DNA from: Poa pratensis
Lineage: Eukaryota > Streptophyta > Magnoliopsida > Poales > Poaceae
Direction: 5' to 3'
DNA length: 64,000 bases
Assembly (NCBI GenBank): GCA_947311845.1
Contig: CAMZMU010000080.1
Coordinates: forward strand, 17,483,341 to 17,547,340
Shown one piece after another: positions 27,260 to 39,582 of the stretch (its first letter is position 1; each line of letters starts with the position of its first letter). A program made the position numbers and the translations under genes. The notes under the pieces were generated by a model that was given only the letters and a program-made list of their open reading frames with translations, was not told the DNA's origin and did no database searches.

Positions 27260-27770
27260 CCACAGAGACTATTACCTCTTTGAGAAGAGTCCCTTTGAAT
27301 CTTTTGTTGTGCACATCTCGATCAACCCATTATTTTGGTCCAAATTTAGGACCTTTTCGACACGTTGCTTGCGCGGCCCGATTACTCTTCGTTCTAAGGA
27401 ATTTCATAACTAATTATGGAAAAAACTGAGCCGACAGCTCGATATTGAGATTGACGAAGTCACAACAAATATCCCGCTATCAACGGGAACGTCATATCAC
27501 AGTGAAAGAATATTCTGAGAAACACCAATATCAAACTTGGAGTTTCAACTCTAATGAGTTCTATCTCCTAACCATCCAACCACAGTTTGGTTCTCAATTG
27601 TGAACTATAGATAGGCATGCAAGATTTGCCAAAACAAATGGGTGTACAAATGTCCTCCTATATCTCGCCAATGGTCTCATATATGCTAATTAAAATTTAG
27701 ATTCTCATTGCTATCAAATGTATAAGAAGGAAATTGGCATCATCCTAATTAATTACTATAGTTTCTTGTT
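27260..27770. repeat. Repeat shared with 43966-44690, without the MITE insertion
   Basis: CTCTTTTGAGAAGA-like start, CATCTCGAT(C/T)AACCCATTAT, CAAATTTAGGACC, GCGGCCCGAT..TTCTTCGTTCTAAGG and the end block GAAATTGGCATCATCCTA occur in the same order at 43.97-44.69 kb. The MITE target at 27350-27360 is empty here. The repeat lies about 230 bp upstream of the methylesterase start. Confidence 0.8.
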
Positions 27771-28380
27771 ATTGTACCATGTACGGAAAGAAAAAACATG
27801 TCCATGTTAACAAATGTCGGTTTTAGTTTCCTACGTCATCTTCCTTTTGCTTCATCTTTCATGCCACGGTATAGTCCATAGCAACCACGGATCTGTCGAT
27901 TTTTTTTCTTCAAAACTTCTGGACGTGTCAATTGGGTCGATGCGAGAAAATCAAAATCGTGCAAAACAACCATATTCTTTTTTAAAACCATCCAACAAGC
28001 TAATGGTACAAGATCGGTGTTTAGCAATTTTCGCATATCTGAACTTCTTTAAGATTTTATTGTCCGTTTCTTATTTCACTAATTTATTGCCGTGTGTACC
28101 AGAAATAAGGAGAAAAACAATGGGATCGCCTAACGCTCAGGTTTTTCTTTTCTTTTGAGAACAACCTAACGCTCAGGTGACCGAGATGTTTCTTAAATCT
28201 CGGTCGACCTAGGTCAGCTTGTGAAGCGGTCTGTTGGCACAGCCCATTTCCATCCATCTCAGCTGTGTCGCCGTTGTGTGGGCTTTTTTCTGTATGGGCT
28301 TTGTTGTTTACTTGTGGATATTCGATTTTGTTAACTGGGCTTTCATTTGAAAACTGGGCCTCCCGATAAGTGCGCACTAA
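27771..28380. other. Intergenic DNA, no gene seen
   Basis: A 114-codon plus-strand open frame at 27814-28158 lacks any recognised feature. The segment includes a CCTAACGCTCAGG duplication at 28130-28180. Confidence 0.4.
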
Positions 28381-29290
28381 ATAAGAATTAAAAATGTGCA
28401 ATTGCATACTAATGAAAATAACAAAAAGAAAAAAAATGTGGAAATGCATGGTGATGAGAATTAGTGTGTGATTGCACGCTAACGACAATGTTGCCATCTT
28501 CAATACTTCGAGCCTATTATGGGTCCAAGATGCATAGAAAAAAAAGTTACTGTCTCACCTCAAAAAATTGAAAAGTGGCGCACCCATGTGCAATAAATGT
28601 CGTGTGCAATTGCGCGCTAATGAAAAATCATCCGCAATTGCACAGTAACCGACTGAAAAAACATGTGCGATTGCACGCTAAACAAGAAAGCATATGCGAT
28701 TGCGCACTAACTACAAAAAAATCATGTGCAATTGCACACTAAAAAAATAAGAATTAAAAAATGTGCAATTGCATACTAATGATAATTATATACAATTGCG
28801 CAAATAACAAAAAGAAAAAATGTGGAAATGCATGGTGATGAGAATTAGTGTGTGATTGCACGTTAACGACAATGTTGCCATCTTCGATACTTCGAGCCTA
28901 CTATGGGTCCAACATGCACAGAAAAAAGTTACCGTCTCATCTCAAAAAAAAATGAAAAAGTAGCGCATCCATGTGCAATAAATTGTCGTGTGCAATTGTG
29001 CGCCAATGAAAAATCATGTGCAATTGCACAGTAAGGACTGAAAAAACATGTGCGATTGCACGCTACAAAAAAAATCACGTGTAATTGCGCGCTAACTACA
29101 AAAAAAATCACGTGTAATTGCGCACTAAAAAATAAGAATTAAAAATGTGCAATTGCATGCTAACGAGGATTGGTGTGCAAATTGCATGCAAACGACAATT
29201 TCCCCATCGATGATACTTCAGACCTGACATGCCGCAAAAAAAATTAGCCTCTAACCTCAAAAAATGAAAAGTAGCGACCATGGTGGTGAG
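28381..29290. repeat. Tandem array with GTGCAATTGCAC palindromes, about 370 bp units
   Basis: Three unit starts (ATAAGAATTAAAAATGTGCA) lie at 28381, 28747 and 29132. Inside each unit the motif TGTGCAATTGCACACTAA and variants recur many times. Units 1 and 2 also share ATGTGGAAATGCATGGTGAT and CTTCGAGCCTA..ATGGGTCCAA. Unit 3 is partial and more diverged. Confidence 0.85.
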
Positions 29291-29583
29291 AATCGTGATC
29301 GGCGCTGGGTTGTAAATACTACCTCCGTTACATAATATAAGACGTTTTAGCTCTCACATATATTGTCTAAATGCATGCTACAATGAGTGAACATGCGCAC
29401 TAAAGCATGTCTATATACATCTACATATATGTGAACATGCACACATCATGGTTTTCAAAGCGTCGCCTAAGCGTCCTACTCGTCGCCTAGGCGTCAGAGC
29501 GCCCTGGGACGTCAAGGCGTCGGGCTCGCCTTAGACTCCTGTCTAGAGCGTCCGCTTTAGACTTTTTAGGCGTCCAGAGCGTC

Positions 29584-29700
29584 ATGAGGCGGGTAAGGCG
29601 ACGCTTTAAAGCTGTTTTGGACGCCATGGAAGAGCAGGTGCAGGTCGAGCGGGAAAAAGAAGAGCAGGTACAGGTCGAGCGGGAAAAAGAAGAGAAGCAA
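29584..29700. repeat. Short tandem repeat in the hAT left arm
   Basis: GAGCAGGT(G/A)CAGGTCGAGCG GGAAAAAGAA occurs twice in a row (29631-29690). Confidence 0.8.
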
Positions 29701-29882
29701 GATTCCTATCTCTTCCCCATCGTATTTCCTCTTTCCACCCGTGACTGCTGCTGTGGCCCTGCTATGCCCATGGCTGCTGCTGTGACTCTGCTATAGTAAT
29801 AGTAGTTGGCTAGCTGCTGGGATTTTGGAAGTTAGCTGATGAAATTTTTTGAACACGGAGGCCCCCGAAGGGGCTAGAAGCC

Positions 29883-30336
29883 TTATCTTATACCATACAT
29901 TGGGTGTACATATATTTTACAAAGGACCCGATACAAACAAGAAAAAACACATGGGTCCCTGGAAAATGCAGAAAGGACCTTGCTGAATGAACGAGAATTA
30001 CAATCGAGTCCTTCTCTTTCCCCACCGTCGAGCAGGAAGTCGAGCTTGCCGTCGCCGAGCACCGTCACGGGGACATCGCCACTTGCTTCGATGCCGACAA
30101 GAGCCGCAGCACCAGCTGACTTCAACAAGGGCCTCGCGAAGGAGGTTGAACGAGCGCTGGAGCATACCAGCAATTGCAACAGGTCGCCATGGACCATCGT
30201 GGATGAGCTCGAAGAACTGAAGGCCTCTTCACTCCAAAGCCGCCACAGACCACCGTTTGTTGCATCACCGCATATCCTTTCCACCACCATGGCGGCCAGC
30301 AAGATGAACAACAACACAGCAAACAAATAGTCGGAG
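29883..30336 (-). pseudogene. Gene-like sequence in the left arm of the hAT element
   Basis: The minus-strand frame continues from the right arm: SDYLFAVLLFILLAAMVVER (a membrane segment), then ARSTSFARPLLKSAGAAALV and VPVTVLGDGKLDFLLDGG, ending at 29883. Composition is gene-like but I do not recognise the family. Confidence 0.35.
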
Positions 30337-30341
30337 GCAAC

Positions 30342-31208
30342 TGTTGACACACGAACACGTCACGTGTACCCGCGGCGCTGAGGGAGATGCTCCGCAACTC
30401 ACTCCGCGGGAGGCTCACCGGAAGCGCGATACGCAAGACAATCCGGCGGGCACTTTTGGAACCCGACACCCCACACGCCCGGGAGGGACCCCGTCTGGAC
30501 GCACGGCAGCGATGGGCTGCCCTAGGTCACTTCGCGTCGACCTTGGGCTCACAGATCGAAATCCTCCTTGACGAAGAACGTCGACGAACGAAGGCAATGA
30601 CAGAGGTAAGAGATGATGCAAAAATAGACAATAGTAGATTGGTTTTGTGTTTGACGATTGTGTATTGTTCAATCGGCCGCCACCCTCGTATATAAGGGCG
30701 GCTGGACTTCCCGTGCAAGGAAAAGGTTTGGATTCACGTCCAAAACCCAAATTTGGGTCCAATTCGGATGGTCTGACCCGAACTTTCCAAAACTGTTCGG
30801 TCTGCACCTTGCGGGTCGGTTTTGGGGCAGTAGCCGACCTCGGATCGAAATCTCGTAGAAGACAAAGTTGTTTGTCTTGAAAAAAATGAAGAACTTTCAT
30901 TTTATGCGTTTTTTCATCCAACTCCATCTTGACCACTCATCTGGGCTCGTAAGCAAAACTGTTCGGATTGGATCTGATTCTTCCAAGTTGTGACCTTTTA
31001 CAGAACGCGACTAGTACATGTACTAGTTGACGTCTGTTTTTTATTTCTAGTTTCGGCTGAAAATCCGAACCTTACTAGTACATGTACTAGTTAGTTAGGC
31101 TCTGTTTTCGTCCTAATTTGGCCGAAATTCTGAACTTGACTAGTACATGTACTAGTTGCGGTCTGTTTCGTCATATGATTTCTTCTAAGCCAAAATTGGT
31201 CATCAACA
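30342..31208 (-). repeat. 3' LTR of the gypsy element
   Basis: 867 bp, TGTTGACACACGAACACG to ATCAACA. Contains three copies of an 18 bp palindrome. Confidence 0.95.
31010..31156. repeat. Three 18 bp palindromes in the 3' LTR
   Basis: ACTAGTACATGTACTAGT, a perfect palindrome, occurs at 31010-31027, 31074-31091 and 31139-31156, spaced 64 and 65 bp. Confidence 0.97.
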
Positions 31209-31224
31209 CATGCCCTCCTGTTTT
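31209..31224 (-). other. Polypurine tract of the gypsy element
   Basis: AAAAAACAGGAGGGCA on the minus strand, directly before the 3' LTR. Confidence 0.7.
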
Positions 31225-31322
31225 TTGGCAATGCTCGCGTGCCAAAAAATAACTTGCACCATTCTTGTTGTAAGGACGATGTCAACACTCCATCGGCCAT
31301 ATGCTCTTAGGGCGATAACATT

Positions 31323-32711
31323 TTATCGGCCATTTGCGTGATTAGGCTTCCTGCCACACGCTCGGTAGAATTTCTTCAAGTAACGTCCATTAAGGGCCCG
31401 AGGCAATATCAAGCCTCCATCGGTAGACTCCACCAAATATGAGTTTCCAGGCACAACTCTCACGATCTTAAAAGGACCCTCCCAGCTCGGAGACCATTTG
31501 CCGAATTTCTTGTCCTTCGAACCGACTGGCAAGATTACCTTCCAGACGAGATCACCAACCTGAAAACTTTTCAGCTTCACCTTCTTGTTATACGCCCTGG
31601 CTACCCGTAATTTGTCTCTCTCAATGTCCTTCAATGCCGTCAAACGTTTATCAGCAACCTCATCGATGTTGTCCATCATCAAATTGTGAAAATCAACTGC
31701 TGATAAACCATCTTGTTTGGCGATTCTCAATGCAGCCAGATTTACCTCAAGGCAAAACGGCTTCTTGCCCATATACCAACTCATACGGCGTTACCTTGGT
31801 CGCGCCGTGCCGTGAAATCCTGTGTGCCCACAATGCTTCGGATACACTCGTGCCACCTCCTCGGATATTCGTCGACCTTCTTCTTGATGAGCCGAATCAA
31901 TGTCTTATTGCTAGATTCGGCTGTCCATTGGCTTGGGCATAATAAGGAGATGAATTGAGCATCTTTATACCATATGATTCGGCGAATTCTTTCACTTCCT
32001 TCGCCATAAATGATGTACCCTGATCGTAGTCAATGTCTGTGGCACACCGAATCTATGAATAATGTGCTCGGTTATGAATTTGATTACCTCCTTATGCGTC
32101 ATATTCCGGAGAGGTACTGCTTCAGACCACTTGGTAAAATAATCGGTGGCCACCAACACGAACCGATGCCCTTTCGAGGACGCAGGATGAATCATGCCAA
32201 TAAAATCCAATCCCCATCCCCTGAATGGCCACGGCTTCACAATAGGATGTAGCATAGCAGCAGGTGCCAATTGGATGTCCCCGAACTTCTGACAAGACTC
32301 ACACCCCTTATAATACCTGAAGCAATCATTAATCATCGTCGGCCAATAAAATCCAGCACGCCGTAGCAACCACTTCATCTTGTGAGCCGACTGATGTGTA
32401 CCGCATATACCTTCATGTACCTCTCCCATGGCAACTCTCGCTTGATCTTCATCTAGACACTTCAGGAGAATGCCATCCACCGTTCGGCGATATAAATCAT
32501 TGTCCAGCAACGTATATTTGAATGCCAACCGCCGAACAGCCTTGTCCGTCCTCTTGCTAGGATCCTGCAAGTATTCAATAATAGGTCTCCTCCAATCTCC
32601 TTGTGTACCTGCACTAGACCCTTCATTAGCAGCCGAATCAATGGGGGTCAATTCGGCTTCACATATTTCAGCAAAAGCAAGCATCGGCTTATAAGAACGA
32701 TGAAACGCCAC
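31323..32711 (-). pseudogene. Gypsy integrase, frameshifted
   Basis: A zinc-binding His-His-Cys-Cys segment (HQSAHKMKW...CESCQKFGD) is followed by the core (WGLDFIGMIHP...ATDYFTKWSEAVPL), with the D,D pair visible. A break near 31990-31790 separates it from the C-terminal part (FQVGDLVWKVILP, WEGPFKIVRVVPGNSYLVE). Confidence 0.88.
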
Positions 32712-32770
32712 GGCTGACGTGATAGCCAGATGCTTGTTGTGCTAAATCATTTGCAACACTATTATCCTGC

Positions 32771-33316
32771 CTAGATATGAGAGATATTGAAATAATCCAA
32801 AGTAGCAATTATGTCTAAGCATTTATCAAGATACATATTAAGTGATCCGTCGATGCACTGAAAAACTTTGTTTACTTGTTGCACTATCAACAACGAATCA
32901 CCAAAAGCCTCCACATGTGTCGCGCCCACGGCGACCAACATCTCTAGCCCGAATAGCAATGCTTCATATTCGGCTTGATTATTTGTGCAGAAATATTCTA
33001 AGCGACACGAGGCCTCAAAAACAGCACCATGAGGAGAAATATAGACAATGCCGACCCCCTGGCCATCGTCACAAACTGAACCATCAAAGTATAGTCTCCA
33101 TGGTACTAGCGAAACAAGGTTAACATCTATCTCATGCTCATTGTCAATCCGATGCTCAACAATAAAATCAGCAACAATTTGGCCTTTCATAGATTTTAAG
33201 GATTCATAAGCCAAATCATATTCAATTAAACCATACGCCCACTTGCCGATTCTACCGCTCAAAATCGGCCTATGCAACATGTATTTTATGACATCGGTTT
33301 GCAAGCTATAGTGCAC
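32771..33316 (-). pseudogene. Second, archaeal-type RNase H of the gypsy element
   Basis: WRLYFDGSVCDDGQGVGIVY, then NNQAEYEALLFGLEM and GDSLLIVQQV carry the D-E-D active-site pattern of the RVT_3-type RNase H found in Tat-lineage elements. Ends at a stop at 32771. Confidence 0.85.
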
Positions 33317-33612
33317 ATGCTAGACAACAAATAATGCCGTACTTTGGTGCAAGCATAATATAAGCATAAGCATAATTTTTCAACGAACGTGTACCTTGTT
33401 TCGGCATCCAATAAACGCCGGCTCAAATAAGTGATAATGTGCTCCTTCCCTTCGGTTTCTTGTGTTAAGACGCACCAATAACGTTGTCTTCCGCAGCAAT
33501 GTACAACCGAGATGGCTCTCCATGCCTGGGCGCCCTCATCACCGGAGGGGTGGATAAACACCGCTTGATATTCTCGAACGCTTCTTGCTGCTTTGCCCCC
33601 AGGCAAACTCAC
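33286..33612 (-). pseudogene. Gypsy RNase H (classical)
   Basis: YLSRRLLDAETRYTFVEKL is the usual end of the RT-linked RNase H domain. The preceding segment is out of frame. Confidence 0.7.
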
Positions 33613-34800
33613 GATCAGACTTCAACCGAAGAATAGGAGTGAAGGCACTAACTTTCCCGGACAGATTCACTATAAACCGCCTCAAATAATTTATTTTGCC
33701 CAGGAATTTCTGCACGTCCTTCTTGCATTTTGGTGCTTCCACTTTCTGTATTGCTTCTATCTTCTTGGGATCAATTTCTATACCATGCTCATGAATAACA
33801 AAGCCCAAGAACTTCCCAGCCGATACTCCAAACGCACACTTCAACGGGTTCATCTTCAGTCCATACTTCCGCATCCTCTCAAACGCTAGGCGCAAATCGG
33901 CTAAGTGGGGATCAGCAGCACTCGATTTAACTACAACGTCATCGATGTAAACTTCAAGTATGACTCCAAGTAAATCATGAAATATTAAATTCATCGCCGC
34001 TGATACGTGGCACCAGCATTCTTCAGGCCGAAGGTCATCACTGTCCACTCGAATAGACCAACAAAACCAGGGCAACGAAAAGCCGTCTTATACGCGTCCT
34101 CTTCGGCCATAAAAATCTGGTTGTACCCCGCATTGCCATCAAGAAAACTGATGATCCTGTGACCAGAAGCATTGTTAATAAGCATATCAGCTATAGGCAT
34201 AGGGTACTCATCTTTGGGCGTAGCCCTGTTCAAGTCCCGGAAGTCGATGCAGATCCGCAGCTTGGAGATCCTTTCTTCTCCACGGGCACAATGTTGGAAA
34301 TCCAATCCGCATACCTGCAAGTCCTGATGAAATTAGCTTTAAGCAAACGACCGATCTCTTCCTTGATTCGGTCATACATATTAGGATCAAATTTCCTAGC
34401 CGGTTGCTTATGAGGTCTAAAACCGGCCTTAATTGGCAACCGATGCTCAACTAGCTCTCGGCTTAATCCAGGCATCTCATGATATTCCCATGCAAAGCAA
34501 TCAACAAATTCTTTTAGCAAGCCGATCAACACGAATTTATAATCGGCGCTCAAATTTTTGTTTACAAACGTCGGCCTAGGAACAGAGCCATCCCCTATGT
34601 CTACCTCCTCCAATGGGTCGGCCGACGTAAATCCTTGTCCCAACTTGTCCATGTCTTCTATCTCTTCTATAGATTCACCCATATCGTTCCCAACGGCCCG
34701 ATATTCGACGAGCCTCTTCTGCAGCCACTCTTTGTTGTGATCCATTAGACTATGAACGGGACAGCCGATTATCACCAATCGGCTTTAGAGAGACGGGTAT
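33539..34800 (-). pseudogene. Gypsy reverse transcriptase, frameshifted
   Basis: Three overlapping minus-strand frames (34778-34230, 34320-33991, 34075-33539) together give RT motifs: IDFRDLNRATPKDEYPMP, then the catalytic YIDDVVVKS, then KFLGFVIHEHGIEIDP and the connection KKDVQKFLGKINYLRRF. The offsets between frames show at least two frameshifts. Confidence 0.88.
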
Positions 34801-34959
34801 AAAACCATTCCTTGTAGCACTAAGGAAGTCAAAATCTGAAAGATCGCCCCGTCAGACATGTGGCGTTGGGATGCTGCCAGTCCACCAAAGAATCGGCCAA
34901 AGCAACGCAAGCCGAATTATCCGCATGGACGACCTCCACTTCATCCTCAACCCACTGAA

Positions 34960-35916
34960 TTAAGAACTGGTGCAATGTGGATGGCACGCACTGGTTCGCA
35001 TGGAGCCAATCACGGCCAAGTATGACATTGTAGTTACCTTGCACCTCAGCGACGAAGAAGCAGTGGCCAAAGTCTTGCTCCCCACCGTGAGCTCAACACT
35101 CATAACGCCTTTGGCCTCGGTCCGTTCCTTGCCTTCAAATCCGTTGAGCACCATGTTGGTCTTCATCAACTTATCCTCATCTAGCCCCAACTTCTTGAAG
35201 ACGAATACGGCATCAAATTCACCACGGCCTCCATCAACAAGCATCCTAGCAACCGGTGATCCATCAATATGTCCCTTGATAAACAGTGGTTTTAAATGAT
35301 TCACCGGTTCTCGTGGCTTCTCAAAGATAGCATTCTTGGGACCAAAATCCAGCTGCGCCACCTCTCCTTCTTCGTCTGTAGCACGGAACTCAGAGGGCAA
35401 GTAATACACCATGTTAATATCCATACTTCCCCTGGGCGGTGTGTTCTCGAAGTCCACCATCTCCTCATCGCCCTCTGGCGTGGTTTCCACCTCCAAATCG
35501 CTCTCCTGCTTATCCGCCAACTCCAACTCATCAGCTGCCGTGATCATGTCGGTGGACGCAGGCGATGTATTAACATCGGCGTTTTCCACAGGTGGTGTAG
35601 GAATTGGTGTGACCTCCATATCTGCAGCCTTTTTTACCGCCTTGCGCACCCACATTTGAGACGGAGCCGGGTGAATCCCTTCGAAGAATTCGTCCCTCCA
35701 CATCTCTGCATCGTGTTCCGCCTTCTGCTGGTTCCTCATGCGCTGCAACTTCCTCTTCTGAGTTTTGGTTATCCCGCGAGGACACCACTTAGGCTGCGTG
35801 TACTTTGGATCCCTCGGCTTGGTCTGGCTGCTGCTGGCTTCGTGATCGTTAGCCGAGGTCCGCTGCTGCATAGATGAAACCGGCTGAATGGCCGATTTGC
35901 TGCCGCTCCCTGCCAC
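34960..35916 (-). pseudogene. Gypsy protease-containing region
   Basis: A 318-codon frame with an Asp-protease-like segment VARMLVDGGRG at about 35250. The catalytic Asp context is kept but the downstream residues differ from the usual motif. Confidence 0.65.
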
Positions 35917-36099
35917 GACAGGACTCCGTCGTTTTTGCTGCCGTGGCGAGCCGCTGTCCCGGCGATGTCTGTTCCGCTGCTTGCTCCTGTCGCGGCGGCC
36001 GTTTCGGCAGATTTCTCTGCCACGACACCGTTTTGGCAGATTCGTTGCCGCCGCCGCGCTGTCCTGTTTTCAACCGATCCGTCAATGACCGGTTCCCCG

Positions 36100-38676
36100 A
36101 GCGACAACTCATGCGTGCCAATGATTATGGTGCCCATGTCTGTGACACGTCCGTGTTGCCCAGCACTTGTTGACTCGCCCGCTGTTGGTGACGTAGGACG
36201 CCAAACCCTCTGCACTTCGTTGCGATGATATGACCGATTGGCGTTGCTGCCCAACCGGTCGTGAACAGAGCGTCTGATCCTGTCGTGAACGGATCTCCGA
36301 GGAGCTGTCCACCCCGGATGAAATGCATGTGGCACCATTGGGGTTGCATCTGTCCTCCGTTGTAATATCGTGGCGCATAGGGAAGTGTCGCCCCATGGGG
36401 CCCAGGCATCCACTGCCCATACGGCCTCTCACGCCTCGGAGACCTCTCCCTTGGAGGTGATCTTGGACGCTTCATATGAGATTGCCGGTTGTACGAACCG
36501 GCAGCTTGGCGCGTGTACTTGTTTAGCAACATGTCGAAGGTTGGTTTGATCTTCTTGTATCGCGCATTCGCCTCATTCTTCTTCCACTTGCCAACTTCTG
36601 GGCTCTTCGGCTTTATGAATTTAGCACGAATACCCTCTTGCGCTGGTGCTTGCCCCCCGGGTGCGGTGTTCTTGATAGTGATCTTCAGCACCTCCTTGCC
36701 CCCGGCTTGCTTGTCCAGCACCACTTCTCTCCTTGCAGCCTTGTCGTTGTCCTTGTTGTTCCTGGGCTCACCAATAACGACATTAGCTTTGTTAACAGAT
36801 CCGGCCGCCTCTGGCCGAATTAGCACCTTCTTCCCTGCAGCTCGATGGTGTTCATGGGGAAAGGCTGCTTATCGACTTGCATATCAGAAAAACTCAATCG
36901 TCCGTCATTATGGCCGATTGTATCTGTCGTCGAAAAATATTGCAGTCGTTAGTAGCATGAGAAAATGAATTATGATACTTGCAATATGCACGCCGTTTTA
37001 ACTCATCAAACGGCGGTAAAGCATGAGAAATGCGAATATGTTTATCTTTAAGCATAGCATCAAAAATTCTATCACATTTACCAACATCAAAGCTGAACAC
37101 CATATCATCATCCCGACCCTTGCGAGTCGGCTTTAAAGCTTCACATGTATACGGTTTGGCCTTTGATGGCCAAACAAACTCAGCAGCATATACATCGGCC
37201 TCATCGTCCGAATTTTCGCTGTTGTAATCTACCATGTGGAGATGGGGACGGTCGGATTTAGATCTATGTGTGTCCTCACTCCTTGCCACGGTTTTCTTGA
37301 GCCAATGCTCGCTGCAAGACTTGGCTAACATTTAAAAATTCGAAACCCTCAATTCTTTCTTTTATGTGGGTTCTCAAACCGTTAAGCACTAAATCAGCCA
37401 TGTCCCTTTCGGTTATCACCAAGCTATAACACCGGTTTTTAGTGTCTCTAAATCGCTTGACGTAATCGGTGACCGATTCGTCATGTTTTTGCCTAACCGA
37501 TGTAAGATGGGACAACTTAAGCTCATTATCACCGGTATAAAAGTGCTCATGGAACTTCTTTTCTAGATGATACCAAGTGTGAATAGAACCATAAGGTAAT
37601 GCAGAAAACCATGAGAAAGCAGTACCGGTTAATGACAATGGAAATAAGCGCACTTTTAAAGGATCAGTATTGCCAGCTTCTCCTAACTGCGCTAGATACT
37701 GACTCACATGCTCCCACGTCGTTTTATTGTCTACCCCATTGAATTTAGCGAAATCAGGGACTTTATAACCTTGGGGGTACGGTATGCTGTCAAAATATTC
37801 GGATATGGCTTTTGGCACATTCGGCTAATTGGCTTCGGCTCTATGCCGAAGTTGTCGTAGAACATTTTTTGCAATTCGGCTCTAAGAGTAACCATGTTTT
37901 CATCCATGACCGAATTACCTGCTGGTGCGCCACCAAACTGTAATTTGGGCTGCGATATTGGCTACGGGTGGCGTGACTTGATTCGGCAATGGAGCCGAAT
38001 ATGGCATGCTACTCATAGGCGCAATGGGTGACGAATTGTGATTTGGTGCCGTAAGATTAGCTATAGGTGACTCAACATAATTCGGCACTAGAGCCGAATA
38101 CGGTACACTACTAATGGGCATGGAGATACCGCACGTTTATTAGTTGACTATCTTGAAAAGGACGCTTCGGCGTACCCTGAAGTGCAGCCGATGAACCAGG
38201 TGGAGCCACATTAGGGTTTCTAGCGGGAAGGCTTGCACTAGCAAAATTATCAGGTGTATTTTTCCCAACCTTAAACACATCTAACATGGCCGCATACGCT
38301 AGGTTACTGGACTCGGTGGCATAATGATTAATTGCAGCTATTTGGTCCTTAGAAAGACGTCGGAACTTACAGTGGGCTCGGCTGGGATGCCGAGCATGGG
38401 TGGCAGCTTGTTCTCGCCGAGCGGGACGAGGCCCCCTTGGCATTCCTTCTTGTATCCGGAGAGGAATGACTTCACGTCCTCTTCCTCCTGCTGCTTCTTC
38501 AGAGCCTCGAACTCCTCCTTGCGCTTCTTCTCCAGCGCGTCGAGTTGCTCCTGGCGTTCCTTCTTCCACGCCTCATAGTCTTGGCGCTGCTCCGCCGAAA
38601 GATCATCGAAGCTAGGCTTGATGATGTTTTCGGCGCTAACATCAGCTGGCCGGGGAATCTGGCTCGACATGATGAT
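36100..38676 (-). pseudogene. Gypsy gag region, frameshifted
   Basis: Begins MSSQIPRPADVSAENI at 38670 with a charged coiled-coil stretch. The retrotransposon gag domain follows at 37818-37276 (VRLFPLSLTGTAFSWFSALP, VTDYVKRFRD), then charged and Pro-rich segments. Frame changes near 38450, 37300 and 36850 break it. Confidence 0.8.
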
Positions 38677-38681
38677 CTTCT

Positions 38682-38699
38682 TCCCCAGCGGAGTCGCCA
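38682..38699 (-). other. Primer-binding site of the gypsy element
   Basis: TGGCGACTCCGCTGGGGA on the minus strand, 7 bp inside the 5' LTR. The TGG start pairs with a tRNA CCA end; the tRNA was not identified. Confidence 0.6.
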
Positions 38700-38706
38700 A
38701 AAAGTG

Positions 38707-39571
38707 TGTTGACACACGAACACGTCACGTGTACCCGTGGCGCCGAGGGAGATGCTCCGCAACTCACTCCGCGGGAGGCTCGCCGGAAGCGCGATACGCA
38801 AGACAATCCGGCGGGCACTTTTGGAACCCGACACCCCACACTCCCGGGAGGGACCCCGTCTGGACGCACGGCGGCGATGGGCTGCCCTAGGTCACTTCGC
38901 GTCGACCTTGGCCTCACAGATCGAAATCCTCCTTGACGAAGAACATCGACGAACGAAAGCAATGACAGAGGTAGGAGATGATGCGAAATAGACAATAGTA
39001 GATTGGTTTTGTGTTTGACGATTGTGTGTTGTTCAATCGGCCGGCACCCTCGTATATAAGGGCGGCTGGACTTCCCGTGCAAGGAAATGGTTTGGATTCA
39101 CGTCCAAAACCCTAATTTGGGTCCAACTCGGATGGTCTGACCCGAACTTTCCAAAACTGTTCGGTCTGCACCTTGTGGGTCGGTTTTGGGGCAGTAGCCG
39201 ACCTCGTATCGAAATCTCGTAGAATACAAAGTTGTTCGTCTTGAAAAAACAAAAAACTTTCATTATATGCGTTTTTTCATCCGACTCCATCTTGACCACT
39301 CATCTGGGCTCGTAAGCAAAACTGTTCGGATTGGATCTGATTCTTCCAAGTTGTGGCCTTTTACAGAACGCGACTAGTACATGTACTAGTTGACGTCTGT
39401 TTTTTATTTCTAGTTTCGGCTGAAAATCCGAACCTTACTAGTACATGTACTAGTTAGTTAGGCCCTGTTTTCGTCCTAATTTGGCCGAAATTCTGAACTT
39501 GACTAGTACATGTACTAGTTGCGGTCTGTTTCGTCATATGATTTCTTCTAAGCCAAAATTGGTCATTAACA
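38707..39571 (-). repeat. 5' LTR of the gypsy element
   Basis: 865 bp, about 97% identical to 30342-31208. It borders the primer-binding site. Confidence 0.95.
39373..39519. repeat. Three 18 bp palindromes in the 5' LTR
   Basis: The same palindrome occurs at 39373-39390, 39437-39454 and 39502-39519, with the same 64 and 65 bp spacing and all copies intact despite LTR divergence elsewhere. Confidence 0.97.
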
Positions 39572-39582
39572 GCAACCAAGAT

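Larger units (their letters stand above)
30342..39571 (-). mobile_element. Ty3/gypsy LTR retrotransposon, complete ends, Tat-lineage type
   Basis: A 9,230 bp element reading on the minus strand. The LTRs are 30342-31208 (3') and 38707-39571 (5'), each TGTTGACA...CA, flanked by the 5 bp duplication GCAAC (30337-30341 and 39572-39576). Domain order on the minus strand is gag, protease, reverse transcriptase, RNase H, a second archaeal-type RNase H, integrase. That is Ty3/gypsy order, and the extra RNase H marks the Tat lineage. By eye the LTRs differ at roughly 25-30 positions in 867 (about 3%), consistent with insertion of the order of one million years ago at commonly used grass rates. Several frameshifts break the polyprotein, so the copy is inactive. 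Confidence 0.95.

Noticed and set aside
26675..27314. Long open frames on both strands over methylesterase exon 1
   Set aside because: They are shadows of a GC-rich first exon; the [10 protein letters not shown] frame joins correctly to the downstream exons.
28381..29290. CRISPR-like appearance of a short palindromic repeat array
   Set aside because: Unit spacing is irregular, spacers are themselves repeated, and the genome is a plant; it is a tandem satellite-like repeat.
35849..36413. Several open frames on both strands in the gypsy internal region
   Set aside because: They are shadows of, or shifted readings within, the degenerate gag-protease region and are not separate genes.
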